This document shows, in pieces, positions 6,907 to 13,629 of a stretch of 64,000 nucleotides of DNA. Numbering within the stretch: position 1 is the stretch's first letter; every line of letters starts with the position of its first letter. The position numbers and the translations under genes are program-made. The DNA comes from Candidatus Rubrivivax defluviihabitans. Lineage in GTDB: Bacteria; Pseudomonadota; Gammaproteobacteria; Burkholderiales; Burkholderiaceae_C. Under the pieces are notes generated by a model. The model saw only the letters and a list, made by a program, of their open reading frames with translations. It searched no databases and was not told the DNA's origin. Location of the stretch: assembly GCA_016709385.1 (NCBI GenBank), contig JADJMW010000022.1, positions 372,001-436,000 on the forward strand. The letters are read 5' to 3'.

Positions 6907-7320
6907 ATGACCACAGAAGTGATCACGCGTCGCACCCTGGCCGAGGGTGAGCGCGCCGACTTCGTTCACGCGCTGTTCGGCCTGAACTTCCCGCTCCGGC
7001 TGGAGCCCACGATCTTCACCATGGCCGACATGCTGGCCGAGGACTACAACGGCGGCTTCTGGCAGTTCTATGTGCTCGGCAACGGCGGCTTCTACATGGC
7101 GCCGGACGTTGACCGCGGCTTCGAGGTCAGCTGCGAGAACGGCTTCGAGGGCACGCTGTCGGCGGACGCGCTGGGCATCACGGCGTGCTTGTACTCGTAC
7201 AGCCACCTGAGCTTCGGCGAGGGCGATTTCGCCGAGACCTGCGCAGAGCAATACCACCTGCTGCGCGCCCTAGCCATGGATCACGTCGAAGCGGGTGCGA
7301 TCCTGGCCGCTTGTGACTGA
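6907..7320 (+). CDS. ardB: ArdB family antirestriction protein
   Basis: The 137-residue protein carries the ArdB/KlcA pattern: MADMLAEDYNGGFWQFY, then GGFYMAPD, then LGITACLYSYSHLSF and AETCAEQYHLLR, ending near AGAILAACD. Known members protect incoming DNA from type I restriction without mimicking DNA as ArdA does. They are carried by conjugative plasmids and integrative elements. The ATG at 6907 follows GGAG; an upstream frame start at 6877 lies inside the terminator and is unlikely. A 9-bp inverted repeat with T5 at 7360-7430 may end its transcript. Its presence supports transfer of the island between hosts. Confidence 0.9.
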   Translation: MTTEVITRRTLAEGERADFVHALFGLNFPLRLEPTIFTMADMLAEDYNGGFWQFYVLGNGGFYMAPDVDRGFEVSCENGFEGTLSADALGITACLYSYSHLSFGEGDFAETCAEQYHLLRALAMDHVEAGAILAACD

Positions 7321-7359
7321 AGCGGGGGCGTCGGGGGCTCCCCGGAATTTGCCGCCACA

Positions 7360-7430
7360 TCCGCAACGGCGCAACGTCGGGCCACCCCGCCCCGGGGCGC
7401 GTTTCGGCGTTTCGGACGTTGCGGATTTTT
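7360..7430 (+). terminator. Possible terminator downstream of ardB
   Basis: TCCGCAACG (7360-7368) pairs perfectly with CGTTGCGGA (7417-7425), and TTTTT follows directly. The 48-nt interior is itself GC-rich and can fold. The long loop lowers confidence. Confidence 0.45.
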
Positions 7431-7534
7431 CCGGGGGCGTGGGCGCCGCCGCTCGACGGGCGACTGTTGGCGGTCGTCAAGAGTGGCCCCCATAGAATCG
7501 TATCGGGACACGGATCTGGGGCGGAGACAGGGCT

Positions 7535-8440
7535 ATGGCGATACCTGACTTTCAGTCATTGATGCTTCCTGTGCTCAAGGAGTCCGCTGCCGGCGAGGTG
7601 CGCATCTCCGATGTCGTCGCCGTGCTCGGAACCAAGCTGGGTTTGACCGAGGCTGAGTTGTCAGAGCTCCTGCCCTCCGGCAAGCAGACGACGTTCGCCA
7701 ATCGCGTGAACTGGGCCAAGAGCTACCTCGGCAAGGCCGGCCTGATCAGGCTCACGAAGCGCGCGTACTTTGAGATCAGTGAACGGGGCCGGGCCGTGCT
7801 CGCCAACCCACCCCCAACGATCAACATCAAGTTCCTGGAGTCCTTTCCCGAGTTCAAGGCCTTCCGAGAGGCAGCTGCTGCGAGTCCGGCCACGCCGCAA
7901 ACCGAGCCGACGAACTTCAAGGGACTGGCGCCCGATGAGGTGATCCGGTCTGCGAGTGACGAACTCCAGCAGGCACTCAGTGCCGAGCTTCTCGCGAAGA
8001 TCCTGGCGTCGCCCCCGGATTTCTTCGAGCGCCTCGTCGTCCAGCTCCTGATCGCCATGGGGTACGGTGGGTCGGCCGTCGAGGCCGGTCGGGCTCTGGG
8101 CAAGAGCGGCGACGGCGGCGTTGACGGCGTCATCGACCAGGATGCATTGGGCCTGGATCAGATCTACGTCCAGGCAAAGCGCTATACGGACAACAAGGTG
8201 TCGTCAGGCGAGATCCGGGACTTCTTCGGGTCGCTGGATCGGTTCAAGGCGAACAAGGGACTGTTCGTCACGACGTCGACCTTCTCGCCGGCAGCGAAGG
8301 AAACGGCCGAAATGCTGAGCAAGCGCATCGTATTGATCGATGGGCTCCTTCTCACCCGGCTGATGATCCGATTCGACATCGGCTGCCGGGTTGAGGAGGT
8401 GGTCCACATCAAGAAGCTCGATGAGGACTTCTTCGACTGA
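7535..8440 (+). CDS. mrr: Mrr-type restriction endonuclease
   Basis: A 301-residue Mrr family protein. Residues 1-95 form the N-terminal winged-helix Mrr_N domain (RISDVVAVLGTKLGLTEAEL). Residues about 165-290 form the PD-(D/E)xK-type nuclease domain: FFERLVVQLLIAMGYGG, SGDGGVDGVID (catalytic Asp region near residue 195) and VQAKRY (Gln-x-Lys near 213). E. coli Mrr cuts DNA methylated by foreign modification enzymes. The length matches the family. It stands alone on its strand downstream of ardB, so the island carries restriction and antirestriction functions side by side. Confidence 0.93.
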   Translation: MAIPDFQSLMLPVLKESAAGEVRISDVVAVLGTKLGLTEAELSELLPSGKQTTFANRVNWAKSYLGKAGLIRLTKRAYFEISERGRAVLANPPPTINIKFLESFPEFKAFREAAAASPATPQTEPTNFKGLAPDEVIRSASDELQQALSAELLAKILASPPDFFERLVVQLLIAMGYGGSAVEAGRALGKSGDGGVDGVIDQDALGLDQIYVQAKRYTDNKVSSGEIRDFFGSLDRFKANKGLFVTTSTFSPAAKETAEMLSKRIVLIDGLLLTRLMIRFDIGCRVEEVVHIKKLDEDFFD

Positions 8441-8442
8441 CT

Positions 8443-8715
8443 TTTGAGCCGGCGCGAACGTCGCTGATCGATCAGCGGGTATTCAGCAGCGACCGCTTCG
8501 GGGTCGTCGGACCCGAGCTGTCGTGCGGTGAATCCGTGAACGTGCTGCCGATGGAGTATTGCCCGAACTGCGGTGGCGAGCTGAGGATCATTGCGGGGAT
8601 CCTGGAGCGGCCGGTCATCGAGAAGATCCACAGCCACCTGGGGCTGGATCCGCAGCCGCCGCCCGAGAGTCGGGCGCGCGAGGCGGGGATCGACTTCGCC
8701 GACTTCGCCTCTTGA
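8443..8715 (+). pseudogene. C-terminal remnant of an IS91-like transposase
   Basis: An open frame without its own start ends in a zinc-ribbon and tail typical of IS91-family transposases: YCPNCGGELRIIAGIL, then PVIEKIHSHLGLDPQPPP. In full-length relatives this lies at the extreme C-terminus, after the HUH nuclease domain. Only about 90 codons remain, starting right at the end of mrr, so the insertion of the IS (or one-ended transposition next to mrr) was followed by loss of the rest. IS91-type elements can mobilise adjacent genes, which may be how mrr arrived. Confidence 0.75.
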
Positions 8716-8962
8716 ACCGCGCTGGCCGTCGCTGACCGTCGCGGACACATCAGCACGGGGTAGCGTTGCGCGACATATCGGCTTCACGCAACAGAACCCG
8801 GGGTCAACCCTGATGTCGCGGCCGAAACCACCCCTTGTGAACGGTCACGGGCCTGCTGAACCTGGCCCGCGCGCGAGCGTCGGCGCCAAACCCAGGTAGT
8901 TCATGTCGACGCCGCGCGGTCGTCAGGCCTCACTTGCGCGTTGATGAGGGCGGTTAAAACTC

Positions 8963-9115
8963 CTACGCTGTTGCCGTGATGTAGCGCTCACGCACCTGGC
9001 GCAGACTTGTCCACTCGGCGTCTTCAACCTCGTGCCGCCAGGCCGTGACCAAGCCCCGGCACTCCGGGTGCTGGGCGCAGAGCGCGTCGAGGCGAAGGAT
9101 GCCGATGAGCTGCAT
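8963..9115 (-). pseudogene. Truncated HigB-like toxin
   Basis: The 50-residue frame starts MQLIGILRLDALCAQHPECR and continues GLVTAWRHEVEDAEW, matching the N-terminal half of HigB-type mRNA interferases (pattern M..I....L..F...HP.....L..W......A.W). The family core that follows, VFNIKGNKYRL, is missing: a stop comes at the equivalent of residue 50. No antitoxin gene follows. I read it as a decayed HigBA module. The short product would lack the catalytic strands. Confidence 0.6.
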
Positions 9116-9278
9116 GACGGTGGCCTGTTTCGGAAACTATAGCGGAGTTCCCCAAAACGAGAACTATGGCTTCCGCCGGCGCACCGGCAGGGCTGCGAGT
9201 GCGGCGATTTAATGCAGTTAACTTGCTATCCATCTCGCACACAAAGTCGACAGTTCAAAACATCTACATAGGAGAGTC

Positions 9279-10601
9279 TTGCCGCATAGAATCTCGCACG
9301 TGAACGCGCAAGCCATCCTGCAGTACGACTCGCCGCACCAGTTCGAGCCGCTGATGCCGTCCGAGGCTGCGCTCGCGCCGCTGCTCGAAGCGGCCAGCGA
9401 CCTCACCCGCAAGGCCACGGCCTTGGGGACGGCTTCGGGCAAGACGGCCCAGTCCGAACTGCGCAAGCTCTTGCGCAGCATGAACTCGTACTACACGAAC
9501 CGCATCGAGGGCGAACACACCCGCCCCAGCGACATCGAGCGCGCCCTTCAGCAGGACTTCTCGGCCAACGCTGACCTGGCGCGCAAGCAGCGGCTCGCGG
9601 TGGCCCACATCCGGACGGAAGAGCTCTGCGAGGGCGAGCTGAACCGCCGGCTTGCCGAGGACGGAGACCAGGCGACACGCTGGCTGTACTCGACCGAGGC
9701 ACTGACCTGGCTGCACCGGGAGCTCTTCCGCGACCTGCCCGCTGACGACCTCAGACTCGTCGACGGCAGCGTCATGGTGCCCGGCGAGGTGCGACGGCGG
9801 GGTGTGGCCATCGGTCGGCACGAGGCGCCGACCTGGGAGTCGCTGCCGCGCTTCCTGGAGCGCTGGCAGCAGGTCTATGCGGGCACGCGACGGGGCGAGG
9901 CCTCGGTGGTCGCGCTGGCCGCCGCGCATCACCGCCTGGCCTGGATGCACCCGTTCCTGGACGGCAATGGCCGCGTCACGCGGCTGCACACCCATCTGCT
10001 GCTGCACGGGTGGGGCCTGACCAGCGGGCTGTGGTCCCCGTTACGGGGTTTTGCGCGCACCGAGGCGAAGTACAAGGCGCTGCTGCAGGCGGCGGACGAG
10101 CACCGCCGAGGTGACCTGGACGGCCGCGGCAACCTCACGCAGGCCGGACTGGTCGAGTGGATTCAGTACACGCTGGAGGTCTGCACGGACCAGGTGGAGT
10201 TCATGGCCCAGCAACTCCACGTCGGCGGCATGCGCGACCGCATCCAGGCCGCCCTGGCCTACGAGACAGCTGTGGTGAAGTTCGGCGTGCGGGAAGAGGC
10301 GCTCATGCCGCTGCACTACCTCTTTGCCACGCAGGGCGAGCTGGGCCGTGCCGACTTCAAGGCGATGACCGGCCTGGGCGAACGTGTGGCCACCTCCCTG
10401 CTCTCCGCCTTGCTGCACCGCGGGTTCCTGGCGACGGACTCGAGCTACGGGAGCCTGCGCTTCGCCATCCCGCGCCACGCGCTGAGGTTTTACTTCCCCG
10501 CGCTGTGGCCCGAGGCTGAACAAGACCAGGCGTTGCTGGAAGGCGAGGTCGGCCTCGGCAGCGCGCCACGCAGCTCGTCCAGGCGCAAACCTCCTGGCTG
10601 A
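9279..10601 (+). CDS. Fic family protein (AMP transferase type)
   Basis: A 440-residue Fic protein. The catalytic loop HPFLDGNGRVTR (residues 224-235) matches the full HxFx(D/E)GNGRxxR motif, so it should be an active nucleotidyl transferase. An inhibition motif T-N-R-I-E-G (residues 73-78, pattern [S/T]xxxE[G/N]) sits N-terminal to the Fic core, as in class II self-inhibited proteins such as the Shewanella Fic/SoFic type. The C-terminus (about 330-420) looks like a winged-helix domain. The TTG start at 9279 is very close to AGGAG; GTG at 9300 is an alternative. Target protein unknown. It is the last gene before the right tRNA repeat. Confidence 0.92.
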   Translation: MPHRISHVNAQAILQYDSPHQFEPLMPSEAALAPLLEAASDLTRKATALGTASGKTAQSELRKLLRSMNSYYTNRIEGEHTRPSDIERALQQDFSANADLARKQRLAVAHIRTEELCEGELNRRLAEDGDQATRWLYSTEALTWLHRELFRDLPADDLRLVDGSVMVPGEVRRRGVAIGRHEAPTWESLPRFLERWQQVYAGTRRGEASVVALAAAHHRLAWMHPFLDGNGRVTRLHTHLLLHGWGLTSGLWSPLRGFARTEAKYKALLQAADEHRRGDLDGRGNLTQAGLVEWIQYTLEVCTDQVEFMAQQLHVGGMRDRIQAALAYETAVVKFGVREEALMPLHYLFATQGELGRADFKAMTGLGERVATSLLSALLHRGFLATDSSYGSLRFAIPRHALRFYFPALWPEAEQDQALLEGEVGLGSAPRSSSRRKPPG

Positions 10602-10971
10602 GGAACGGCCGCTGAGTGTCGGCACTGGCGACGTCGGCGCGCGTCTGCCCGTAGCCCTTCACTTCCATCCACGCCGTCGTCGGGGACCGAGCCCGCGACG
10701 GTCTGGACCGACGGGCTGCCAAGCAGCATGACCCCGCTGTCTCGACGCGCCGCAAGGGCGGGCCGTTGCTGCACTGTGCCGGTGTACAGGGCTATGAGGC
10801 CCGGAAGGACGGCTGCGGAATGGCTGGACTTCTGGCAATCCTCTGGCAATGGCATCGGGCACCGACTGCGGATGACTGCGCTTCACTGCGTGGGATTGCG
10901 CTCCAAGTGCTTGTTTTGATTGGAGTTGCGAGTGGCTTCGGGCGAGCGGCAGCGGTCGGATTGCATTGAAA
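10602..10971. other. Island end, no supportable gene
   Basis: The stretch between the Fic gene and the right tRNA-Phe repeat holds no intact gene. A minus-strand frame with a hydrophobic start (LPGLIALYTGTV) can be read at 10612-10855 but overlaps the Fic coding end and has no recognised family. No integrase is seen next to the repeat, where one would be expected. Confidence 0.35.
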
Positions 10972-11010
10972 ATCCGCGTGTCGGTGGTTCGATTCCGCCC
11001 CAGGCCACCA
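10972..11010 (+). repeat. 39-bp tRNA-Phe 3'-end repeat, right attachment-site candidate
   Basis: Identical over 39 bases to 348-386. Here the match to tRNA-Phe begins slightly earlier, within the anticodon loop (TTGAAAATCCGC), and runs to the CCA end. The 5' half is absent, so the tRNA is not functional. Sequence after the repeat differs from that after the left copy, as expected for attR against attL. Confidence 0.85.
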
Positions 11011-11126
11011 CTCCTTTCCTGCGGGTTTGCGAGGAAGTGGTCGGGATCGCTAGGGGTCCAGTTCGAGCGTTGCTCCTGCCTACCCAGTCCGATGCGGCGA
11101 ACCGCATGGCGCGGCAAACTGAAAAA

Positions 11127-11636
11127 TCAAGGACTTGGGCGCGTGCCGCCTGATGCGAGCCGGCCAAGGCGCTCCGACTCGGCACGTGCTTCGGCCAGCA
11201 ACTGGCCCCAGTCCGACGGCGGACGGCCGCTGTCGAGCATCCGGCGGAACACCCGGTACGCGTCGTCGGCGCTCTCGTAGGCCCGCTTCGTGTCCTCATC
11301 GTTGACCCAGGCGAAGACGATCACCTTGGCCTGCGCATGGAACCGGAAGAACAGCCGGTATTGCTGGAAGAACCTGGCCCGGAACCAGTGCTTGTGCTCG
11401 TCGCCGAGCGTGTTGCCCTGGCGGTACTCCGGCCGGGTGGGGTCTTGCGGAATCACCTCGAACGCCAGCCTGGCGATGGCGGCCAGGCGCTTGGTGGCGT
11501 TCTTCCTGACGTATCCGGCCGGGTCTTTGCGCTTGAGCGCCTCGACCTGCGCGGTCAGGGCGTCGAGTTGGTCAAGGAAGATGGGATGGGCGAAGAGGGT
11601 CCAGCCGTTGACGACCAGCGGCTTGCCGCCGCTCAT
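11127..11636 (-). CDS. yhaV: Type II toxin YhaV
   Basis: A 169-residue YhaV family toxin, a RelE-fold ribonuclease. Signature parts are NGWTLFAHPIFLDQL at the N-terminus, IPQDPTRPEYRQGNTLG in the middle and KHWFRARFFQQYRLFFRF, the strand region carrying conserved Arg and Phe, then VFAWVNDEDTKRAY. Known YhaV is cytoplasmic and cleaves RNA at the ribosome. Its ATG overlaps the stop of prlF (ATGA at 11633-11636), so toxin translation depends on antitoxin translation. The C-terminal 15 residues are longer than in E. coli. Identification is secure. Confidence 0.95.
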   Translation of the reverse strand: MSGGKPLVVNGWTLFAHPIFLDQLDALTAQVEALKRKDPAGYVRKNATKRLAAIARLAFEVIPQDPTRPEYRQGNTLGDEHKHWFRARFFQQYRLFFRFHAQAKVIVFAWVNDEDTKRAYESADDAYRVFRRMLDSGRPPSDWGQLLAEARAESERLGRLASGGTRPSP

Positions 11637-11962
11637 TCATCGTCCGCCGACAGCGGCGCGTCCAGATCGACCTCGACACGGCCGACCAGCGCCTGGATGC
11701 GCCGCGCGAAGCCGGCGTCGACGGCCTGCAGTCGCTCGGGGTGCTCGGCCAAGTCGCGAGCCAGGAAGCCGAGGAATGGCGTCAGCGCCGGATCATCGCC
11801 ATCACCAGCAGTCGCGCGCGTGAGCACAACTTCACCGTCCGAACGGATCGTGTAGTGGATCTTGTCGCGCTTGCCCAGGCGCAGCGCACGGCGCACCGTC
11901 TCGGGCACGGTGGTCTGGTAGCGGTCGGTCAGCGTCGATTCGACTTGCTGGGTGGCGGGCAT
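11633..11962 (-). CDS. prlF: Type II antitoxin PrlF (SohA)
   Basis: A 109-residue AbrB/MazE-fold antitoxin: residues 9-45 form the swapped-hairpin DNA-binding domain (STLTDRYQTTVPETVRRAL), followed by a C-terminal helix region that neutralises YhaV. The ATG at 11962 is chosen because GGAGAGG lies 4 bases upstream; an ATG at 11995 is in frame but sits at the promoter. PrlF-YhaV complexes repress their own promoter, and palindromes at 11999-12035 are the likely operator. Confidence 0.93.
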   Translation of the reverse strand: MPATQQVESTLTDRYQTTVPETVRRALRLGKRDKIHYTIRSDGEVVLTRATAGDGDDPALTPFLGFLARDLAEHPERLQAVDAGFARRIQALVGRVEVDLDAPLSADDE

Positions 11963-11998
11963 GGGACCTCTCCAGACAGGATGTGTTGCGCTCATGGT

Positions 11999-12035
11999 AA
12001 TGCAATTGCATTGTCAAGTCAATGTAAGTGCATTG
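11999..12035 (-). promoter_or_regulatory. prlF-yhaV operator and promoter
   Basis: AATGCAATTGCATT (11999-12012) is a perfect 14-bp palindrome, and an imperfect copy CAATGTAAGTGCATTG lies at 12020-12035. On the minus strand TTGACT, a 17-base spacer and TACCAT run through these sites, so a dimer bound here would cover the promoter. AT-rich palindromic words stand out in this GC-rich DNA. AbrB-type antitoxins bind such repeats. Confidence 0.7.
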
Positions 12036-12228
12036 TCCGGCGGAGATCAGGAAGGCAGCGATATCAGGATCTGCTGCAACGACCGGTACTGGCTTGCTTG
12101 GCGCCAGTGGCACGACGCGAGTGCATCCGGGTCGTCGCCTTGACCGCGCTGACGCCCGATCAGGACTCAGCATCGCCGCATATCTCCGACGCTGGAAGTA
12201 GCGCTGTTCCCATCCAGTTAGCCCTGCG

Positions 12229-12267
12229 CCACCAGTCATCCCCGTTGAAGCCCCCTGAAGCCCGTCC
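12229..12267 (+). repeat. Third tRNA-Phe flank scar
   Basis: These 39 bases match 381-419 (the last tRNA bases and the sequence downstream of the tRNA-Phe end) at 36 of 39 positions. They include CCACCA and AAGCCCCCTGAAGCCCGTCC. The tRNA T-arm itself is gone. It marks an older integration boundary beyond the right repeat at 10972-11010. Confidence 0.75.
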
Positions 12268-12270
12268 GCC

Positions 12271-12320
12271 GCGACACGTCGGGGGCCGTGTCTTCAGCCT
12301 TGCGGCCTCGCTGGGGCGAA
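12271..12320 (-). repeat. 50-bp repeat, copy 1
   Basis: It matches 13567-13616 at 46 of 50 positions in direct orientation. In both places it lies just downstream (3') of an antitoxin gene on the minus strand: 5 bases after the higA stop here and 14 bases after the HTH antitoxin stop in the other copy. The second copy runs into an integrase remnant, so both may be relics of integrase-gene sequence or of a recombination site. Confidence 0.75.
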
Positions 12321-12324
12321 TTGG

Positions 12325-12636
12325 TTACGCAGTTGCCGGCGCCGGCAGCACGCGCATCGGCTCGGCCTTGAATCGCTCCTGTGCCTGCCACACGCCATAG
12401 GCGCTCTGCTCCGCCAGCCACAGCCGCGCCTCGCCGCCGCGCTTCACGCCCAGCCAGGCTTCGATGCGCAGGGCCATTTCAGGGGAGATGGCGGCGCGGC
12501 CGTTCAGCACGCGCGACAGGGCCACACGCGACACGCCGAGTTGCTGCGCAGCCTGGGTGACGTTGAGCCCCAGCGCGGGCAGCACGTCATCGCGCAGCGT
12601 CAGGCCGGGGTGCGGGGGATTGAACATGCGTGCCAT
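12325..12636 (-). CDS. Orphan HigA family antitoxin
   Basis: A 103-residue HigA-type protein. FNPPHPGLTLRDDVLPALGL is the conserved N-terminus of the VapI/HigA family, followed by the helix-turn-helix QAAQQLGVSRVALSRVLNG, then a C-terminal helix. Normally higA follows higB directly. Here no HigB precedes it; the upstream gene is another antitoxin. It is probably an orphan left after deletion of its toxin, or an anti-addiction antitoxin. An in-frame ATG at 12627 gives the more usual N-terminus MFNPPHPG. Confidence 0.88.
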   Translation of the reverse strand: MARMFNPPHPGLTLRDDVLPALGLNVTQAAQQLGVSRVALSRVLNGRAAISPEMALRIEAWLGVKRGGEARLWLAEQSAYGVWQAQERFKAEPMRVLPAPATA

Positions 12637-12652
12637 CGTTGCTTCTGACTTC

Positions 12653-12952
12653 TCAGGTCTGAACTCCCAGCCGGAGCCCGGTTGCGTTCAGCAGCGCCAG
12701 CAGCGTCTTCAGCGTCGGGTTGCCACGGGGCGACAGAGCGCGATAGACGCTCTCACGCGGGATGCCGGCGCGCTCGGCAACGTTGGCGATGCCCTGCGCT
12801 TCCGCTATCTGGCGCAATGCAGCCAGCAGGGCCGATTGCCCCCCTGGCAATTCGGCTTCTTCGAGTGCGGCGGCAAGGTAGATGGCGGCAAACTCAGGGT
12901 CGGCCCTGAGCATGTCGACCACTGTTGCATCGTGCGAGCGGGCTGCCTTCAT
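12653..12952 (-). CDS. HTH antitoxin of RelE/HigB-type pair
   Basis: A 99-residue addiction-module antidote protein of the DNA-binding prophage/HigA type. Residues 1-45 bind the toxin (MLRADPEFAAIYLAAALEEA); residues 50-90 form a helix-turn-helix (NVAERAGIPRESVYRALSP, then NPTLKTLLALLNATGL). The ATG at 12952 overlaps the stop of the toxin gene (ATGA at 12949-12952). This toxin-first order is typical of the family (the TIGR02683/TIGR02684 type of pair). Confidence 0.9.
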   Translation of the reverse strand: MKAARSHDATVVDMLRADPEFAAIYLAAALEEAELPGGQSALLAALRQIAEAQGIANVAERAGIPRESVYRALSPRGNPTLKTLLALLNATGLRLGVQT

Positions 12953-13272
12953 GTTGCGTTCCTTCGTTGCCAGTCTTGCCAGTACCCCAGGGCGGCGGCG
13001 ATATCGGCTCGCTGGCGCCGCTTGTCGCCGCCCACCAGCAGCAGCACGCGCCGGCCAGCCATCGCGTAGTACACGCGGCAACCCGGCCCCCAGTCGATGC
13101 GCAACTCCCAGACACCCCCATCGAGGGGCTTGCAGTCGCCGAAATTGCCGGCCGCCATGCGCTGCACTCGCACCAGCACCCGCGCACGGGCCTGTCGGTC
13201 GGCCAGCCCGGCAAGCCAGCGGGCGTAGGGCTCGCTCCCGTCCTCGGCCTGATAGGCCTGGATATCGTGCAT
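12949..13272 (-). CDS. RelE superfamily toxin (phage Gp49-like)
   Basis: A 107-residue killer protein of the RelE/ParE superfamily. The pattern is typical: YARWLAGLADRQARARVLVR, then NFGDCKPLDGGVWELRIDWG, GCRVYYAMAGRRVLLLVGG and a basic helix before the end. Members are ribosome-dependent mRNA interferases controlled by the downstream HTH antitoxin, with which it overlaps by 4 bases. Just upstream (13308 onward) lies the broken end of an integrase fragment, so the module was placed against, or has cut into, that gene. Confidence 0.92.
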   Translation of the reverse strand: MHDIQAYQAEDGSEPYARWLAGLADRQARARVLVRVQRMAAGNFGDCKPLDGGVWELRIDWGPGCRVYYAMAGRRVLLLVGGDKRRQRADIAAALGYWQDWQRRNAT

Positions 13273-13307
13273 CGAGACTGTGTATTATGCGTTACAGACC
13301 GGCAGGC

Positions 13308-13622
13308 TTCAAGCCACTCGCACAGGCTGGCGAATGAACGGCGCAACCCGTGCAGCGTCAAGCCTTCCAGGCCAGCAGTGGCGCACGCTTGCCGATGGGC
13401 AATGCTGGGGTCCACAAGGCGGCCGGATGCGCCCACCTCGGCCACGGCGCCGGCAGGCGCTTCGGTGCCGTTGCTCGCATGCCTGTGCGCGCGACGCTTG
13501 GCGTTCTTGGGGTCCAGTGCAAGGGTCCGCGTGCTTGAGAACACCCAGCTATTGCGACGCGGCAGCGCGACACGTCGGGGGCCCTGTCTTCGTCCTTGCG
13601 GCCTAGCTGGGGCGAAATTCAA
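13308..13622 (-). pseudogene. Tyrosine integrase fragment, Arg/His-box part
   Basis: Reading leftward, the translated fragment contains RRNSWVFSS and later IAHRQACATAGLEGLTLHGLRRSFASL ending CEWLE. The LHGLRRSF box is the second catalytic box (HxLRR) of P4-type phage integrases. The first Arg box and the catalytic Tyr are absent. Residues between the two matches look unrelated, so the fragment is itself damaged. It stops matching at GAGTGGCTTGAA (13308-13319), the same codons at which the second fragment (14445-14654) starts. The outer end coincides with the 50-bp repeat copy 2. Confidence 0.75.
13567..13616 (-). repeat. 50-bp repeat, copy 2
   Basis: A direct repeat of 12271-12320 with four mismatches. 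It starts 14 bases beyond the stop of the HTH antitoxin gene (13630) and overlaps the beginning of the integrase fragment. Confidence 0.75.
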
Positions 13623-13629
13623 GGCGCCG

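Larger units (their letters stand above)
12036..12324. other. Intergenic zone with scars
   Basis: No gene is supportable. It holds the tRNA flank scar (12229-12267) and the first copy of the 50-bp repeat (12271-12320), which begins 5 bases beyond the stop of the orphan higA gene. Confidence 0.5.

Noticed and set aside
9264..10007. Antisense frames over the Fic gene
   Set aside because: Shadow of a gene with clear catalytic motifs on the plus strand.
10490..10855. Minus-strand frame with a hydrophobic stretch LPGLIALYTGTV
   Set aside because: Half of it lies antisense to the end of the Fic gene, there is no ribosome site, and I recognise no family.
12271..13616. Integron cassettes with attC sites
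   Set aside because: The TA array recalls a superintegron, but the repeats lack the RYYYAAC/GTTRRRY boxes of attC sites and no IntI-like protein is present.
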